Counted from the stretch's first letter, positions 47,073-59,700 are shown. The stretch is DNA of 64,000 nt from Voacanga thouarsii (GCA_026120185.1 JANUWF010001215.1:178068-242067), one strand, 5' to 3'. Made by a program: numbers and translations. Notes: generated by a model from the letters alone, not told the origin.

Positions 47073-47135
47073 TTGTTGTGGTTTAGTGGTTAGAGTTTTA
47101 GAATTAATTCTGGAAGTCTTGGGTTCAAATTCCAT
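47073..47135 (+). other. tRNA-like segment in family-A solo LTR 2
   Basis: TTGTGGTTTAGTGGTTAGAG then TCTTGGGTTCAAATTCC. This is the best B-box-like match of the four apart from one extra T. It lies about 247 bp from the LTR start. Confidence 0.5.
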
Positions 47136-48768
47136 CATAGGAGCTTTAGCTTGGTTAAATTTTATTTTTGCTTGGGAAGTAATATTTTCGGCCTTAGGAG
47201 CTTGGAGTAGGGTAGAAATTTTGTCCTAAGAGTGACATGATAGGAGTATCATCATCCTATTCTTTTGCCTACACAAAATTCCTAAGGGGAATCAATTTCC
47301 TCTTAATCCTTAATTTTTCCTATTTCTCAATTCATTAGCTTGTTCAAATTGTTCAAGGCTAATTTTATTTTAGAAAAATTCCAGCAATGTGTTGTGGCTT
47401 GGTAGGTTCAAAATGTCTTAGTATGAGACATCTTATAGAGCAAAACCATGGAAGAGAGGAAAAGGATTTCAAGTGAATTAAATTCCTTAGTGAACTTTCT
47501 TAAAAAACTTTACTCTAGCTAAGTTCATTTTCCTTCATGCATGGAACTAAAACTTTTCCCAGCTTTGTGTGCCTTCAAGGTGTCAAAATTCTTAACCATT
47601 ATTCCTTCCTAAATGCTGCTAGAAAATGGCCCGATTGATCAGCTTTGAACTTCGATTTTTCTAGCCATTTTCGGACTGCACAAAAGCTGTGCAAAACTAG
47701 GAAAATTCCTGGGCAAATTCATAGCTTAGGAGGTCCAAAACCAAGCTGTTTTCTTCTAGTTTTTGTTTAGCATCTTAGCCACGTTTTTCCTGCATGAAGA
47801 AGTCTAGAAACCAGCCTTGAAAAGCCCTAAAATTTCCCTTCAAACTTCTTGCAAACCGACTAGAAAAGGGTAGCCGAAAACTACCCAGAAAATTCTAGCT
47901 AGCAGCGAAATCCTGTGCAAAAATTTTCCAGCCTTGGTTCCTAATTCATCCATAGCCGAAACTCCATCCTTCTTCTGCACAAATCACCCTTAAACCTTTA
48001 GTAACTGAACTCCATTATCCTCCTAAAGCTTCTGCACAAAAATCCAGTCATGGCTGCCTAAAAGATTTCGAAAAAAATCCTGCAAACATGATCTGATTTG
48101 GATACCAAAATTCCAACCACCATGATTTAACAACTTTCCATAAAATATACCTCAAACAACCAGACCTTCCCTTCACCATTACACTCAGTATTTTTGGCCA
48201 CCTTTATCCCCCCACAACCAGCATTCATTTGTCCGAAACACAGCCAGCAATTCGGCCATGGTAGACTTCCAAAAGCTCTCCCATGATCAAAGGTATTCCT
48301 GAATATTTAGTTTCCAAATTTGCTTCCTAAAAATATTCTTCAAGGATTTCAACAACTAGCCTTTCCTTTTCCCTTCCAAACCAGAAAATCAGCTACCAAA
48401 AACCTTCAAGTAGTCGGCGAACCCAAATCTTTACAGAATTTCGATAGCTCCAATCCCAAAAGCTCTCTACTCTCTTCAACATCAACAACACACAACACAC
48501 CAAGAACACCTACTCCTTCCTTTCACCCAATACCCTCCCAAATCACTTCAAACTCCTTCTAAAATTTCCATATTGAACATACTCACTGCTGTGAGTCCAT
48601 CAATACCATTCTTAACTTCAAACTCCAAAATCTAACTTGCTATTTTAGATAAAAAAACTAAAAATTTTGTAAAGGCTCAAGAACACCTTCAAGGTAGGTT
48701 TGTCCTAACAACTTCATCTTCTCCAATCTTGATCTCTAATGAATATAAATGCGAATCAACATGCTAAT

Positions 48769-48770
<2 letters not shown>

Positions 48771-48828
<58 letters not shown>
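48771..48828. repeat. (TC)29 microsatellite in LTR
   Basis: The longest of the four alleles, followed by ATGGCCGA. It makes two opposing open frames (48736-48927 minus, 48749-48994 plus) that are not genes. Confidence 0.95.
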
Positions 48829-48830
<2 letters not shown>

Positions 48831-49549
48831 GGCCGAATCTCTCTTCTCTTGGCCGGATGGCTTCTTCTCCAATGGCCATGCTTTCTCCACCTTCCTTGGA
48901 TGGATTTAGGCTTCTAGGGGTTATCAACCATTCAAAACTCCTTCAAGATATTCAGCAAACAAGTAAGCCTTTTAACCTTTCTTTTAAATTCTAGATTCAT
49001 GTCTCTAGGATGATGTTGATAGAAGGTGGATTGTGAATAGGGTTTGAGTATATATTGTTGAGGTTGAAGCATGAATGTATGTATGAATATGAAGGAGATG
49101 GGATTTATGCATGGATAGATTAACTTGGTTGATTGTATGATGATTTGAGGTTTAATGCATGTCTCCATGTCATAGGTAGTATTTGTGATGATGTATGGTA
49201 GAGATTATGTCACCTTTGGTGAATAGGATTTATATTCATGTTGGATTATTGAAGCCATTATCATATTTATGCTAGTAGGGGTTAGATCATGTCTTGGTAA
49301 ATTTAGATCTATGCTTATATGCATGATTTGATGAATTGAAGGATTGTATATGTTCATGATTGTGGTTAGCCATAGAAATATGATCATAATCTTATTATCC
49401 CTAAGCTAATTTTTATTTCATGAATAAAATATTTCATAATATGATTTTGCTGGTAATTTCAAAAAACCCTAGGAGGGGTAAATTTGAATTATTATATATA
49501 ATAATGATATTTTAGTCAAATAAATAATAGCTTTTGCTAGAAAAATAGA

Positions 49550-49580
<31 letters not shown>

Positions 49581-51199
49581 AATAATGAAATCAACTAAAG
49601 CTTTTTATGGAAATAATCAAAATTAGTAAAATATTTATTACTAAAAATTTAATTATTATCTTTTAATCAAACCGATTAAAAATTTATTTATTATTTTTCA
49701 AGCAAGACTCATTAAATTTATTTTCAACTGATTTTAGTTATCAATTATTTTCTAACAACTAAATTATTAATAAATAATTATTTTACCTAATACCACCTAG
49801 GACTATTTATCAAGTAAACTCTAAATTTTTCTTAGCAAGAATTAAACCATCAACTTTTTAGTACTTGTTTCTCAAAACATTAATTATTTTAAATATCAAA
49901 TTAGGCTTAGCTTATAAACCTATTTATTTATAGTTTGGCCTTAAAGCTTGGGACACTAGGATCGTGGTGATAATGAGTTGAGTTGTTTTAAATTGAGAAA
50001 GTGGATTTTGGCTTAAGTTTGATTGTGGTTTGTATTTGCCTATGTGGGGTTAGGTCAGCTATTGCAGACTTTATATTGTAAGCAAGAATCAGGTAATCTC
50101 CTGCATAAAACCTGATTGATGAAATATGTTTATTATGGCAAGCTAAATGTAGAGTGCATAGACACTCAATTTTGCAAGGGCAATTGAGGATTAACTTCTT
50201 TCCTATTTCAGACAAATAATTTATTTAAAAATTAATAAGCAGATTTACTCAATCTCAAAACTCTTTCCAAAATTGATTTTGACAAAGACTTTGGGAACCC
50301 TAATTGCCATTTTCATGTGGAACAGTGTTTTGTTCATTTTATCCCAAGTGGAAAATGTCGTTGAGAACTCAATAAGGGTGGACTACTAGGGCTAGTCTTT
50401 GAGGGGTTAGAGTAAGTCTCTCAGTAGGTGGCCACTTCTGAGGGGTGAGTCCTTCTCGGATAGGACATCAGTCCAGCAGGTCATGCCGGTCCGAGCTAGC
50501 AGTGTTCTATTTCAGTCAAGTGACTGTGTGTAGCCGGAATGGAGACCCGATTGTTGTTTGGGTATAGAGAAGGAGGAGTATCTTGCCCAGTAAGCTGATC
50601 ACCTACTTTTGTCAGTTTGCACAAAGTGTGGCATTCTGACCGGCGGTATGCACAAAGTGTGGCATGCTGACCATGCGGTTATGGGGCCCAACGTGTGGTA
50701 ACCCATGATCATTTCTTTTAAGTGGTTGATTTTATTGATTATTTATGGTTGAAAAAGCCAAAACACCACTCTTGCTTTTGATTAATGTTTATTGTTTGCC
50801 AGTGATCTCTTATAAAGAATTTTATACTTTGGATTCACGAACTATTTTTTCTGGACACTTAAAGCACACACGGACTTATTGAGATTTCTATCTTATCATC
50901 TTTTTACCATGATTTCAGGTCGATCCTGCTGTGGGGATGAGTAGCTAGATATTTCCTACTTTAGAGGATTTTCTGATAATTTATTTTGTGTAATGTTTTG
51001 GGGAGATGAGAGTGGATAAATTTTACTATGGATTTGTTGTTGGTATTCTTGGATTTATTTTTAGGATGTAATAAATTTTAAGTTCGATTACCATTTTTAT
51101 TCCACTATTTTATTTGTGTGACCTAGTTATAAAGACCCATTGTCCTTCAAACGGGACGACATCCCCGGCCCTGGCGGGCCTAGGTAGCGGGGTGTTACA

Positions 51200-51486
51200 T
51201 GCTAGGTCTTTCACAGTCTACATATATAGATAAAATACTAAAGAGGTTTGGTATGGATCAACCCAAAAAGGGATTCTTACCCATGTCCTATGGGATAAGC
51301 CTTTCAAAGTCGATGTCTCCTAAGACACAATTTGAAAGGGATCACATGAGTAAGATTTTATACGCTTTGGCAGTTGGATCTATTATATACACTATGATAT
51401 ATACAAGGCCCGATGTATCCTATGCTCTCAGTTTGACGAGCAGATACCAATCTAACCCTGGTGAGGGTCATTGGGCAACTGTAAAG
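51200..51486 (+). pseudogene. pol: Copia-1 RT end / RNase H start, cut by copia-3
   Basis: Reads LGLSQSTYIDKILKRFGM, then PMSYGISLSKS, then YALAVGSIIYTMIYTRPDVSYAL and GHWATVK. This is the connection segment after a copia RT, just before RNase H. It ends at GTAAAG, where the copia-3 LTR begins, so RNase H and the 3' LTR are missing. Confidence 0.9.
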
Positions 51487-53118
51487 TATTAGTGTTGTGC
51501 TCTAGAGACAATCACTTGTAACATGTATATTGCACAATAATTAATAAAAGAGGTATTCTTTATCTTTTATTTTGATTTTTCTATCTTAATATGTGTATAA
51601 AACTGATTGATTAATTCCCTAGTACAACACAGTGTAAAGAAAATCATGATAGCGATCATGATGTGAGATTCTTACTAAACTATATAGTGTTTGTGCTTGA
51701 ATAATCCCTAGTATGGGACATCATTAATATGCCAAGACTAGTACATGTTATGTCTCTTCAAGAAGTGGTTCTCGTAATCGTGAATATTGTGATACTGAGG
51801 ATTAATATGTGGTTGCTTGTTATAGGAACAAATTCATTAGATGACCTAGCTATGAGATAATCACTTGGATAGGCTATTAAGTGTCAGTGATGGAATCTCA
51901 TTATAGCAAGTGTGCAAGTATCCTTAGACTGGAGATCTCCAAGGTATTTTGTTCATCGAGCGTTATACTTTGATTCTAATCTTTGGAGTCTTACAAGGAT
52001 TGTTTATGAGATGGATATTGAGTACAATGTAAAATAAACGAAAGTAACTAAGAGGGTCAATAAAGGATTCACCACTCCTAATAGTAGGAGAATATATCTC
52101 AGGGCCACTTATAGAAATCATTACTCATAAAGTCCTTAGCTAAGACGACTATCTGTTGGAAATAGTTTCAAATTTAATACACATATCGAGTAATGGATTT
52201 CTTGAATAAGTACTAAAATATTCGGGCCAGAATTAATAATATTCTAGATGGAGTTGGCACTAATTCCGTGCTCTAAACCAAATGAGATATAGAATGGTGA
52301 GAGGAGTTTATTGCACTAGTTATTTGCTATTGAAATGTTCATGTCAAGCCACTTGACATTTTGGACTTTTGGGTGATCAAGAGCCATTGCTAGATGTCAC
52401 TCTTGATCTGCTAAATATGAATTTATTAATTAGAGAATTAATAAATTAATCCTGTATTTTATTTAGGATAACTAATTCTAAAGCTGTTAGAATTAATTCA
52501 TATTATGCTACCAATAAGACTAAGAAACCTAATGGGTCACACATAATAAAGGTTTGAATGCTCAATATATATCATTTGATAATATTTTTGGATTAATTAG
52601 GAGAAGAAAATATATTTATAGGTGAATTATAAGTTTGTTATAATTCATGGGACTTGGTTGCATTTATATAAACTTTAAGGGTCCAATTGTAGACATAAAA
52701 TCTTTGAGGACTTAATTGTAATTAATACAAATCTTAAAAACTATAAATATGGGAACCATTCCATTTTGCACTAGGGAGTCAGACGTTCCTTCTTTATCCT
52801 TATTCTTCTCCAATTAAAACCTAGCCGCTCTTCTTCTACTAGCATAGTTTTGAGCGGGTTTTGTAAGCAATTAAACCTTATATGGATTACTGCTAGAGAC
52901 AATCCTACTCTTGGATTGTAGTGGGGCATTTGCATGATCAAAATAGAAGGAATTGGTCCCTAGGTTGCTACAAGAAATTTTTGTTTTTCTGCTACAAAAA
53001 GTACTCTCCATTTCCTTCCTCTTTTCCAGTTTTAATTGCAAACACATGATCCTTGGGCATGGATTTCATGATTATTTTCGCTACGTTCTTATTTGGTAAG
53101 CATAATGAAATCCCAACA
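51487..53118 (+). repeat. 5' LTR of copia-3
   Basis: Begins TATTAGTGTTGTGCTC (expected TGTTAG, G changed to A) and ends CCAACA, 1632 bp. It aligns with 19473-21213 and 22764-24494. Confidence 0.88.
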
Positions 53119-53119
53119 A

Positions 53120-53132
53120 TGGTATCAGAGCC
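53120..53132 (+). promoter_or_regulatory. Primer binding site of copia-3
   Basis: TGGTATCAGAGCC, a perfect initiator tRNA-Met site one base after the LTR. Confidence 0.95.
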
Positions 53133-54830
53133 TTCGTGTTTGTGTTTTAATTGGTCTTTAATTACTTTGAAATCATTTCTGAGCATGTAACTATAAGATC
53201 ATGGCTATTGTATGTCTACTGCTTTGTATAGCGTGTCTGGGTTTTCTGGTTTGAAGAGTCTCTGGGTCATTGAAAAATGGTTGGGAAATTGTTCTATGTG
53301 GGTTTGGTTTTTTATGTTATATTCTTCCTGCAATCAAGCTTTTGATTCAACAATATGGATTGTTGTTTAAATTGTAATGTTGATTACAATTGGTTGTTAA
53401 CAATGATTAACAATACTTGATATCAAAATTGTTTTTGTAGTGGTCTGAAAATCACTTTGCTATTCATGAAAAATTTATAGAAGAATCTAGGGAAGAAGGT
53501 GAACAGTGGTAAATGCTTACTGTTGCTTAAAAATTATGCCGAGTACGTTCGACCCACTTGGCACTAGGTGCATTCTATTCTTGCAGTATTTTATATTTAA
53601 GAAAAAAAATTTTAAAAAAAGCTTTTTTATCTTTTCTAATTTTGTGAATAGGTTCTAATAATGATTAGAATTTATTTGAAACCCATGATTTTGGATAAAT
53701 ATATTTTTAAAATTACACATAGGACCCACAATTTTCTAAAATTTGATTTCAGCCTAAAATTTTTCAAAATTTGATTTTAGACCTAGATTTCTCCAAAATA
53801 CTGATTTTGCATGATTGTGAATTAGATGTATTATGCTGTATTTTTAGCACGTTTTATTGGCATGGTGGATGGTTATGGACTAAAACTAAACATATCTGTT
53901 CATGCATCTTTATCGCTTTATTTTAATTAAATAGGACCTACGTGTCCTGTCTTATCTCAAATTCTTGTGTATTGCTTTTCTTATCTAACTCCCCTCGAAT
54001 GTAACTCGAGGTTTCTTCCTTTAGGAAATTATGTAATTAGTTTCTATAGGTTAGATTGAGGTAGAATTTTTTTTACAAGATTTCGAAAACGACAATCAAA
54101 ACAAAGCGAGATGGTAAGGCATTCTACCTAAATCATGCATGAACACATAGGGTTGACCATATTAATTTCCTTGATGGCTCGAGGAAATTAATTTAGACAA
54201 TCCAATGTAATTATTTATTACCATGTTTATCAATTTATGCTGCTTATTGATAAATTGTATGCATGCCAAAATGATGAGACAACTAAAAGGAATAAATCCT
54301 TCAAATAATATTAAATCTAATGCCTTCTATTAATATACCAAGAACGAGAGCTCTTTTTCGAGACCAGGTTGTTAGGCACACTCAAGCCTACTTGACATTG
54401 AGTATGTTCAAGCTATGGAATTTAATTCCTAATTAATGGGTTGGGTTTAACCAATTTTTTTATCCTGGTTGGGCTAACCCAAGCATAAAGAATATTAGAG
54501 GCAAGGTTGGGATAATATTAAATACTTTAATGATTAAAAGATGTTAATCACCTAATGATACAATAGTTATATTTGATGTAATTAGTATTGGATACCTATC
54601 ACTGAACTTAAGAGTAGCTTGTTCGGCTAACCTAAGGTCATTCTTAAGGAATTTAGATACTGGTCCACTAGGAAAGCTTCCAATGGATTTTCCCGAGTTA
54701 ATAGTGGGGGCTATTAGTTTGAGTAAAATAGTAGAATAAAAATGTGTTTAATTAAAGACCGAATTACTTGCATATCATGAGCGTATACATGTTCTAATTA
54801 CTCTATCTTTACATCTAGGTCACTTGCATT
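53133..54830 (+). mobile_element. Untranslated leader of copia-3
   Basis: About 1.7 kb without a credible gene. It shares blocks with the copia-1 leader (TGGTGGATGGTTATGGACTA near 53867; CCTACTTGACA near 54388; TTAATAGTGGGGGCTATT near 54697). The GC-rich hairpin cluster of copia-1 is not clearly kept here. Confidence 0.7.
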
Positions 54831-55660
54831 ATGTCGACAAACCAAAACCTACATAGTATCATGGAAACAAATAAGCTCATTGAATCAAACTATCTGGACT
54901 GGTATAGAAACTTTAGAATCGTTCTCAAGTCAAAAAAGCTACTCTACGTGCTAGATGTTCCTATTCCACCACCTCCAACCCAAGATGCTCCTGTTGATGA
55001 GCATGCTATCCATAAGAAGCACAAGAAGGACAGTGACACTGAATCATATATTATGCTGGCATCAATGACTCATAAGTTACAAAAACAGCATCAGCATATG
55101 GATGCTCTAACCATTATCTTCCATCTTAAAGAGTTATTTGATAAACAAGCTAGAACTGAGAGATTTGAGATCTTTAAGCAACTGTTCCATTCTAAGATGG
55201 TTGAGGGTGCTTTAGTGGCCACTCATGTGCTGCAGATGTCTATATTGAAAAGCTTGGGTCTCTTTGTTTCGTAATAGATCACGATTTAAGTGTTGACTTA
55301 ATTCTACAATCATTACCAAGTAGTTTTTCATAATTTATGATTAACTACCACATGAACAATATAGAGACCACTATACCTGAGCTTATCAATCTGCTTAATA
55401 GTGCTGAATCATACAAGAAGAAGGATGATAAGGTGATCTCACTAGTAGGTTCTTTGTCTTCTAAGAAGAAAGTTCCCAAGAAGAAGAAGAAAAATCCTAC
55501 AAAGCCTAAAGGAGGTGTGAAGAAGAAGGAAGCAGCCACTAAAGGCCCATGTCCTCATTGTGGCAAGATTTGCCATTGGAGACGCAACTACAAAGCCTAC
55601 TTAGAGACCATGAAGGAAAAGAAGGAGAAGGAGAAGCTTGCAAGTACTTCTATTTCTACT
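54831..55660 (+). pseudogene. gag: Copia-3 gag, frameshifted, altered zinc knuckle
   Basis: The first frame (54831-55274) starts MSTNQNLHSIMETNK and runs through NYLDWYRNFRIVLKSKKLLYVLD, SYIMLASMTHKLQKQH and TIIFHLKELFDKQART, a UBN2-type copia capsid. A frameshift near 55245 and a stop precede a second frame (55337-55756) with NNIETTIPELINLL, a lysine-rich stretch, and the zinc knuckle CPHCGKICHWRRNY. The last cysteine of that knuckle is tyrosine. The ATG is shared with copia-1. Confidence 0.9.
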
Positions 55661-56184
55661 CCTGGTATATTTGTGATTGAGATTAATGCTACCTTTAATA
55701 ATGAGATATGGGTATTGGATATCAGTTGTAGATCTCATTTATGCAATAATTTGTAGGGTTTAAAGGGTAGTAGAAGGCTGGAAAAGGGCGATGTGGACGT
55801 GCGAGCTGCAAATGGAGCAAAGGTTACTACACTAGCTATGGGGACTTATCATCTTAATCTACTTTCTGGATTAATTTTAGAACTTCAAAACTGCTATTTT
55901 GCACTAGTTTTTTGAAAAATATTATCTCAATTGCTTGTTTAGACTTATTTAGATTTCATTTAAATTTTAAGAATAAACGTTGTTCTTTTTCATTAAATGA
56001 TATCCATTATGGTTCTGCAACTTTAGTTAAGGGTTTATATGTTCTAGACATGGATAATCCAATCATCAAAATAAATGAAAAGAAACCAAGAAAAGATAAC
56101 TTAATCTCATCTTACTTATGGCATTGTCGTTTAGGCTATGTAAATGAGAAACGTGTGTCTAAGTTATACAAGTTGGGTGACTAG
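55661..56184 (+). pseudogene. pol: Copia-3 protease remnant and GAG-pre-integrase domain
   Basis: The protease site reads WVLDISCRSHLCNN. The catalytic aspartate is present but the usual D-T-G is D-I-S. A stop follows, then GSRRLEKGDVDVRAANGAKV and GTYHLNLLSGLILELQN-like sequence. The open frame 55912-56184 gives NIISIACLDLFRFHLNF, LYVLDMDNP and LWHCRLGYVNEKRVSKL, the zinc-binding start of integrase. Confidence 0.85.
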
Positions 56185-56705
56185 GGGTCATTTGATTATA
56201 AATTATAAAACACATGCGAATCTTGTTTACTTGGTAAAATGGCTAAAACTCTATTTTCTAGAAAAGGAGAAAGGGCTAAAGGGCTAAAGAGTTATTATAA
56301 CTAATACATACAGATGTTTGTGACCCAATATCTATACAAGAAAGAGGAAGTTATCACTACTTTATAACCTTCATTGATAACTATTCACGATATAGGTATT
56401 TATATTTAATGAAATACAAGTCTGAAGCATTTAACAAGGTCTAAGACTTCAAGAATAAAGTAGAGAAACAACTTGGCAAAAGTATTAAAACTCTTAGATC
56501 CGATCAAGGAGGTGAATACTTAAGCCAAGAGTTTCTAAGTTATCTTAGAGATAATGAGATATTATCTCAATGAACTCCACCAGATACACCTCAACATAAT
56601 GGTGTATATGAGAGAAGGAATTAAAACCTTCTAGACATGGTAGGGACCATGATGGATTTTGTAGAATTATCAAAATCGTTTTGGGGATATACACTAGAGA
56701 CTGTT
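56185..56705 (+). pseudogene. pol: Copia-3 integrase core, first part
   Basis: Triad residues are all present: HTDVCDP, RSDQGGEYLSQEF and NGVYERRN. Stops occur after KV, after ILSQ and after ERRN. The sequence stops at LETV, where the family-B solo LTR is inserted, and resumes at 60207 with IHILNRVP. Confidence 0.88.
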
Positions 56706-59700
56706 TGTAACACCCCTACTACGTACCCTAGAAAGGGCGGGGATGTCGCCCCGTCCTGAGGATAAGGGGTCTTTAAAACGAGGTACACAAGATAAAGTCG
56801 AACTTAAAATGTCAAGCTTAGATAAATAAAGGAAACTCTTATTATATCAGAATGAACCTTGCGAAAGTTTAAACATATGCATACATAAGAAAAGAACATA
56901 AATGAACATCTATCTCTCAAAAGATAAATAGAGCAACAAAACTCCAACTACTAGACCTCCGCTAGCTCAGCAATATCAATCTCCTGAAAACATGATATAA
57001 AACAGTGTGAGATTAACATCTCAATAAGTCATGTGTGTGCACATGGTACTTTAAACAGTTCTTGTATGCATAACTGAAAACATTTGTAGAAATATTTGGC
57101 AAGTCATAAATAATTTCTCTTTGCAAGGAGTGGAGTTTTCTTATTGTCACACTTTGTACAAAATAAATCATCCACTTGACAAAAACAGTCATGGTGCCAC
57201 ACTTTGGGCTCCCATGATAAGAGAACGGTCAAGGCACCATACTTTGTGCACCATGACAGGATCAGATTAGCACACTTTGGGCGTTCCGATCAAGGGTGGG
57301 TGTACGGTCCACCAGGTGAGATACTCCTCCATCTCTTCACCCAACAAAACCATCCGAGTGTCCATGCCGAGAAAATAATACCTTACCAGGTAAAAATGCT
57401 AGCTCGGACCGGCCTAACTAATCAATACTGTCGCCTTTTCAAGTATAGCTTATCTTCTAGAGGTGGCCGCCTGCCAAAAGACTCACTCAAGCCCTCCAAG
57501 ACTAGTATTGTTAGCCTACTCTTATTGAGTACTCAACAAACATATCCGTTATTTCCTGATTCACAATGATTCCATACCTTGGCTTTGTAAAATGTGGTTT
57601 TCCTTAGAAAGAGTTTTCTAAAATGTTTAAGAGAAAGAATAGTTCATGATAAAGGTGTTAGTTTGACAAAACTATTTAGAGAATACACATCCACATTTAC
57701 ATCCCAAATAATCATAGATCAACATTAGCTTTACAAAGCTTTACAACATTCGACTTGCCACCACAAGCATTCACCAAAAGAGTTTTATGCAAGGACTTAC
57801 GTGGTTCGCCTCAGATAAACAACATAAAATCAACTGCTTGCTTTCTTCAAATAACCTCCTGATCTAGAATCATATAATATAATGATTAGGATCTCAATCA
57901 TCTCAAGCATGAATATAAACTTACTTATTCCCTTAAACAAATCATAACTCAGCAACTATCTTCAATAAATCACCCATTCCATGAAATAAACATATCATGA
58001 ACATATATCCATCAACGACATGAGCAATATATCAAAAATATCTTAACTTAACCATCACAATTCACATCCATCATTATCACATCTACCATAGCATCGCTAT
58101 CTATTGAACATGCTTAATACATTACTCGCCTCAAGATATTCATCTATCCCAAGTAAGCCCGTTCATCATGCTATTATACTACCATAGACATCATCAATCA
58201 TATTAAACCTTAATTTCGTTCATCAAGGGTAAGAATTCCTTTACCTTACAACCACCGGATTAACAAGATCGAGACGCTCCTATGGTGATCGTCCCGAGTT
58301 CACTTGAGAAGAAGAGAAAAGCTACCTTCTTTATTCCTCTCAACCGAAAGTTAAGAAAGAAAGGTGAGATCAGCCCTTATATGGCGTGGTTTAAGGGAAG
58401 AAAAAGAGAAGAATCAATGGAAGAAAAGAATCATGAGGTTGAGAGGATTTTTGCTTACCTTAAGGTGTGTTTGATTTTTGCCTAGTGATTGCTCTTGTGT
58501 TTTTTCGAAAATTGCAAGGGAGAGTTTGCTGGAATTTTCATGCAGCAAGGAAGGAATAGCCGGCTACATTAGTTTAGGGTTAGGAGAGTTTAGTTTAGGG
58601 TTAGAAGATGATGCTATGAAGGTCTCCTAATAGCTCTAAACTTCCTTGGCAGCAAGGCAAAAAAACAGGCAGCTTGCTATACCAAATTGCTGGCTGAAAT
58701 TAAGAGAGGTTAAGAGGAGAAAAATAATTTGGAATTGTTCTCCTAGGCTGGCCGAAATAGTGCACAAAGGAAGGGCTATGCGTGTTCAGGTTTTTGACCA
58801 AAACTAGAAGGAGTTTGTGTAGGTTTTGACAACAAAAAATTCTGGGCATGGAGGATGTGTTTGTTCTGCGAAAACTGTAAGCAAAAGATAGAAAGTTCTA
58901 GGCTATTTTAGTTGTTGTTCTGCCGCAAATCAAAGAGAGAAAGTGAGAGTTTTAGGAGTTGTAATTTGGCTAAATCAACAAAGAGTTTTGGTATGTTTTG
59001 GAGTGCAAAATTTCGTGTGATATGGTGTGTGCTCTGTGCACAAAGCTGGCCAAAATTCTGGAAAACGAAGGGAATAAAAATCTGATTTGTATTGCTAAAA
59101 TAATCTAAGTTGGTGAGAGGTGTTCTAAGATAACTTGAGCTAGGTTTAGAAGAGTTTGGATACCCTTAGGAGTGTAGGATTTTCGTGCAGCATGGGCATG
59201 CACAAGGCTGACCGAAAATCTGCAAGATAAGAGGAACAAAACCTAATTTGTTTAGGATTAGAATAAAATCTGATTTGCAAGAGAATTTAGGATAAGACTC
59301 CCTAGTCTTGGAAGAGTTTGAGTTGAGCTAGGAGTGCTCCAAAGGTGGCGGCACAAAGCTGGAAAATTTCTAGATTTTTAGCTAGGTTTTTATTTTCAAA
59401 ATCAACAAAATATTTTGCTAGGAAAATAATAGATTTAATTCCAGCTAACTAACACAAAATCTAATTAATGAAATGCAGGTGGAATTTAATTGTTCTTAGC
59501 TAGGATTTTCAAAAATTAAAAGGAATAAAAGCTAGAATAAAATTAGTCTCCATCTTTATAAAAAATCCTTGAGTTTGGAAAATAAATATGGAGATTTATC
59601 TCCTAAGAAAATGGCGGCTGAAATTCCAAAAGAATAGCTAGGGTTTTAGCTAAAATATTTCTCTAGAAATAATTAAATAAATAAAAGGTTATATCCGAAA

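Larger units (their letters stand above)
46826..51199 (+). repeat. Solo LTR of family A inside copia-1 RT
   Basis: TGTGAAACCCCAG... to ...GGGTGTTACA, 4374 bp, with perfect 5-bp target duplications TGCTA (46821-46825 and 51200-51204). Removing it and one TGCTA restores the RT reading frame. It contains the family tRNA-like segment, a 58-base TC run, an AT run near 49551-49575, and a variant palindrome (TTGAGAACTCAA, 50361-50372). Open frames such as 48320-48562 are LTR sequence without family features. Confidence 0.95.
22764..51486 (+). mobile_element. Copia-1: Ty1/copia retrotransposon split by later insertions
   Basis: A plus-strand copia element with 5' LTR 22764-24494, PBS 24496-24508, leader, gag (26719-27615), protease and integrase (44646-45725), RT (to 46825) and an RT/RNase H tail (51200-51486). 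It is interrupted by element C at 27615/44646 and by a family-A solo LTR at 46825/51200. Copia-3 inserted at 51487, so the 3' end is missing. The order integrase before RT defines Ty1/copia. The interrupted reading is confirmed by copia-3, which shows the same gag and integrase sequence uninterrupted at these points. The clade within copia is not assigned. Confidence 0.85.

Noticed and set aside
57204..58485. Open frames of 121 and 67 codons in the family-B solo LTR
   Set aside because: The B fragment at 1931-3855 has the same DNA with indels that break the frames, so there is no protein-level conservation.
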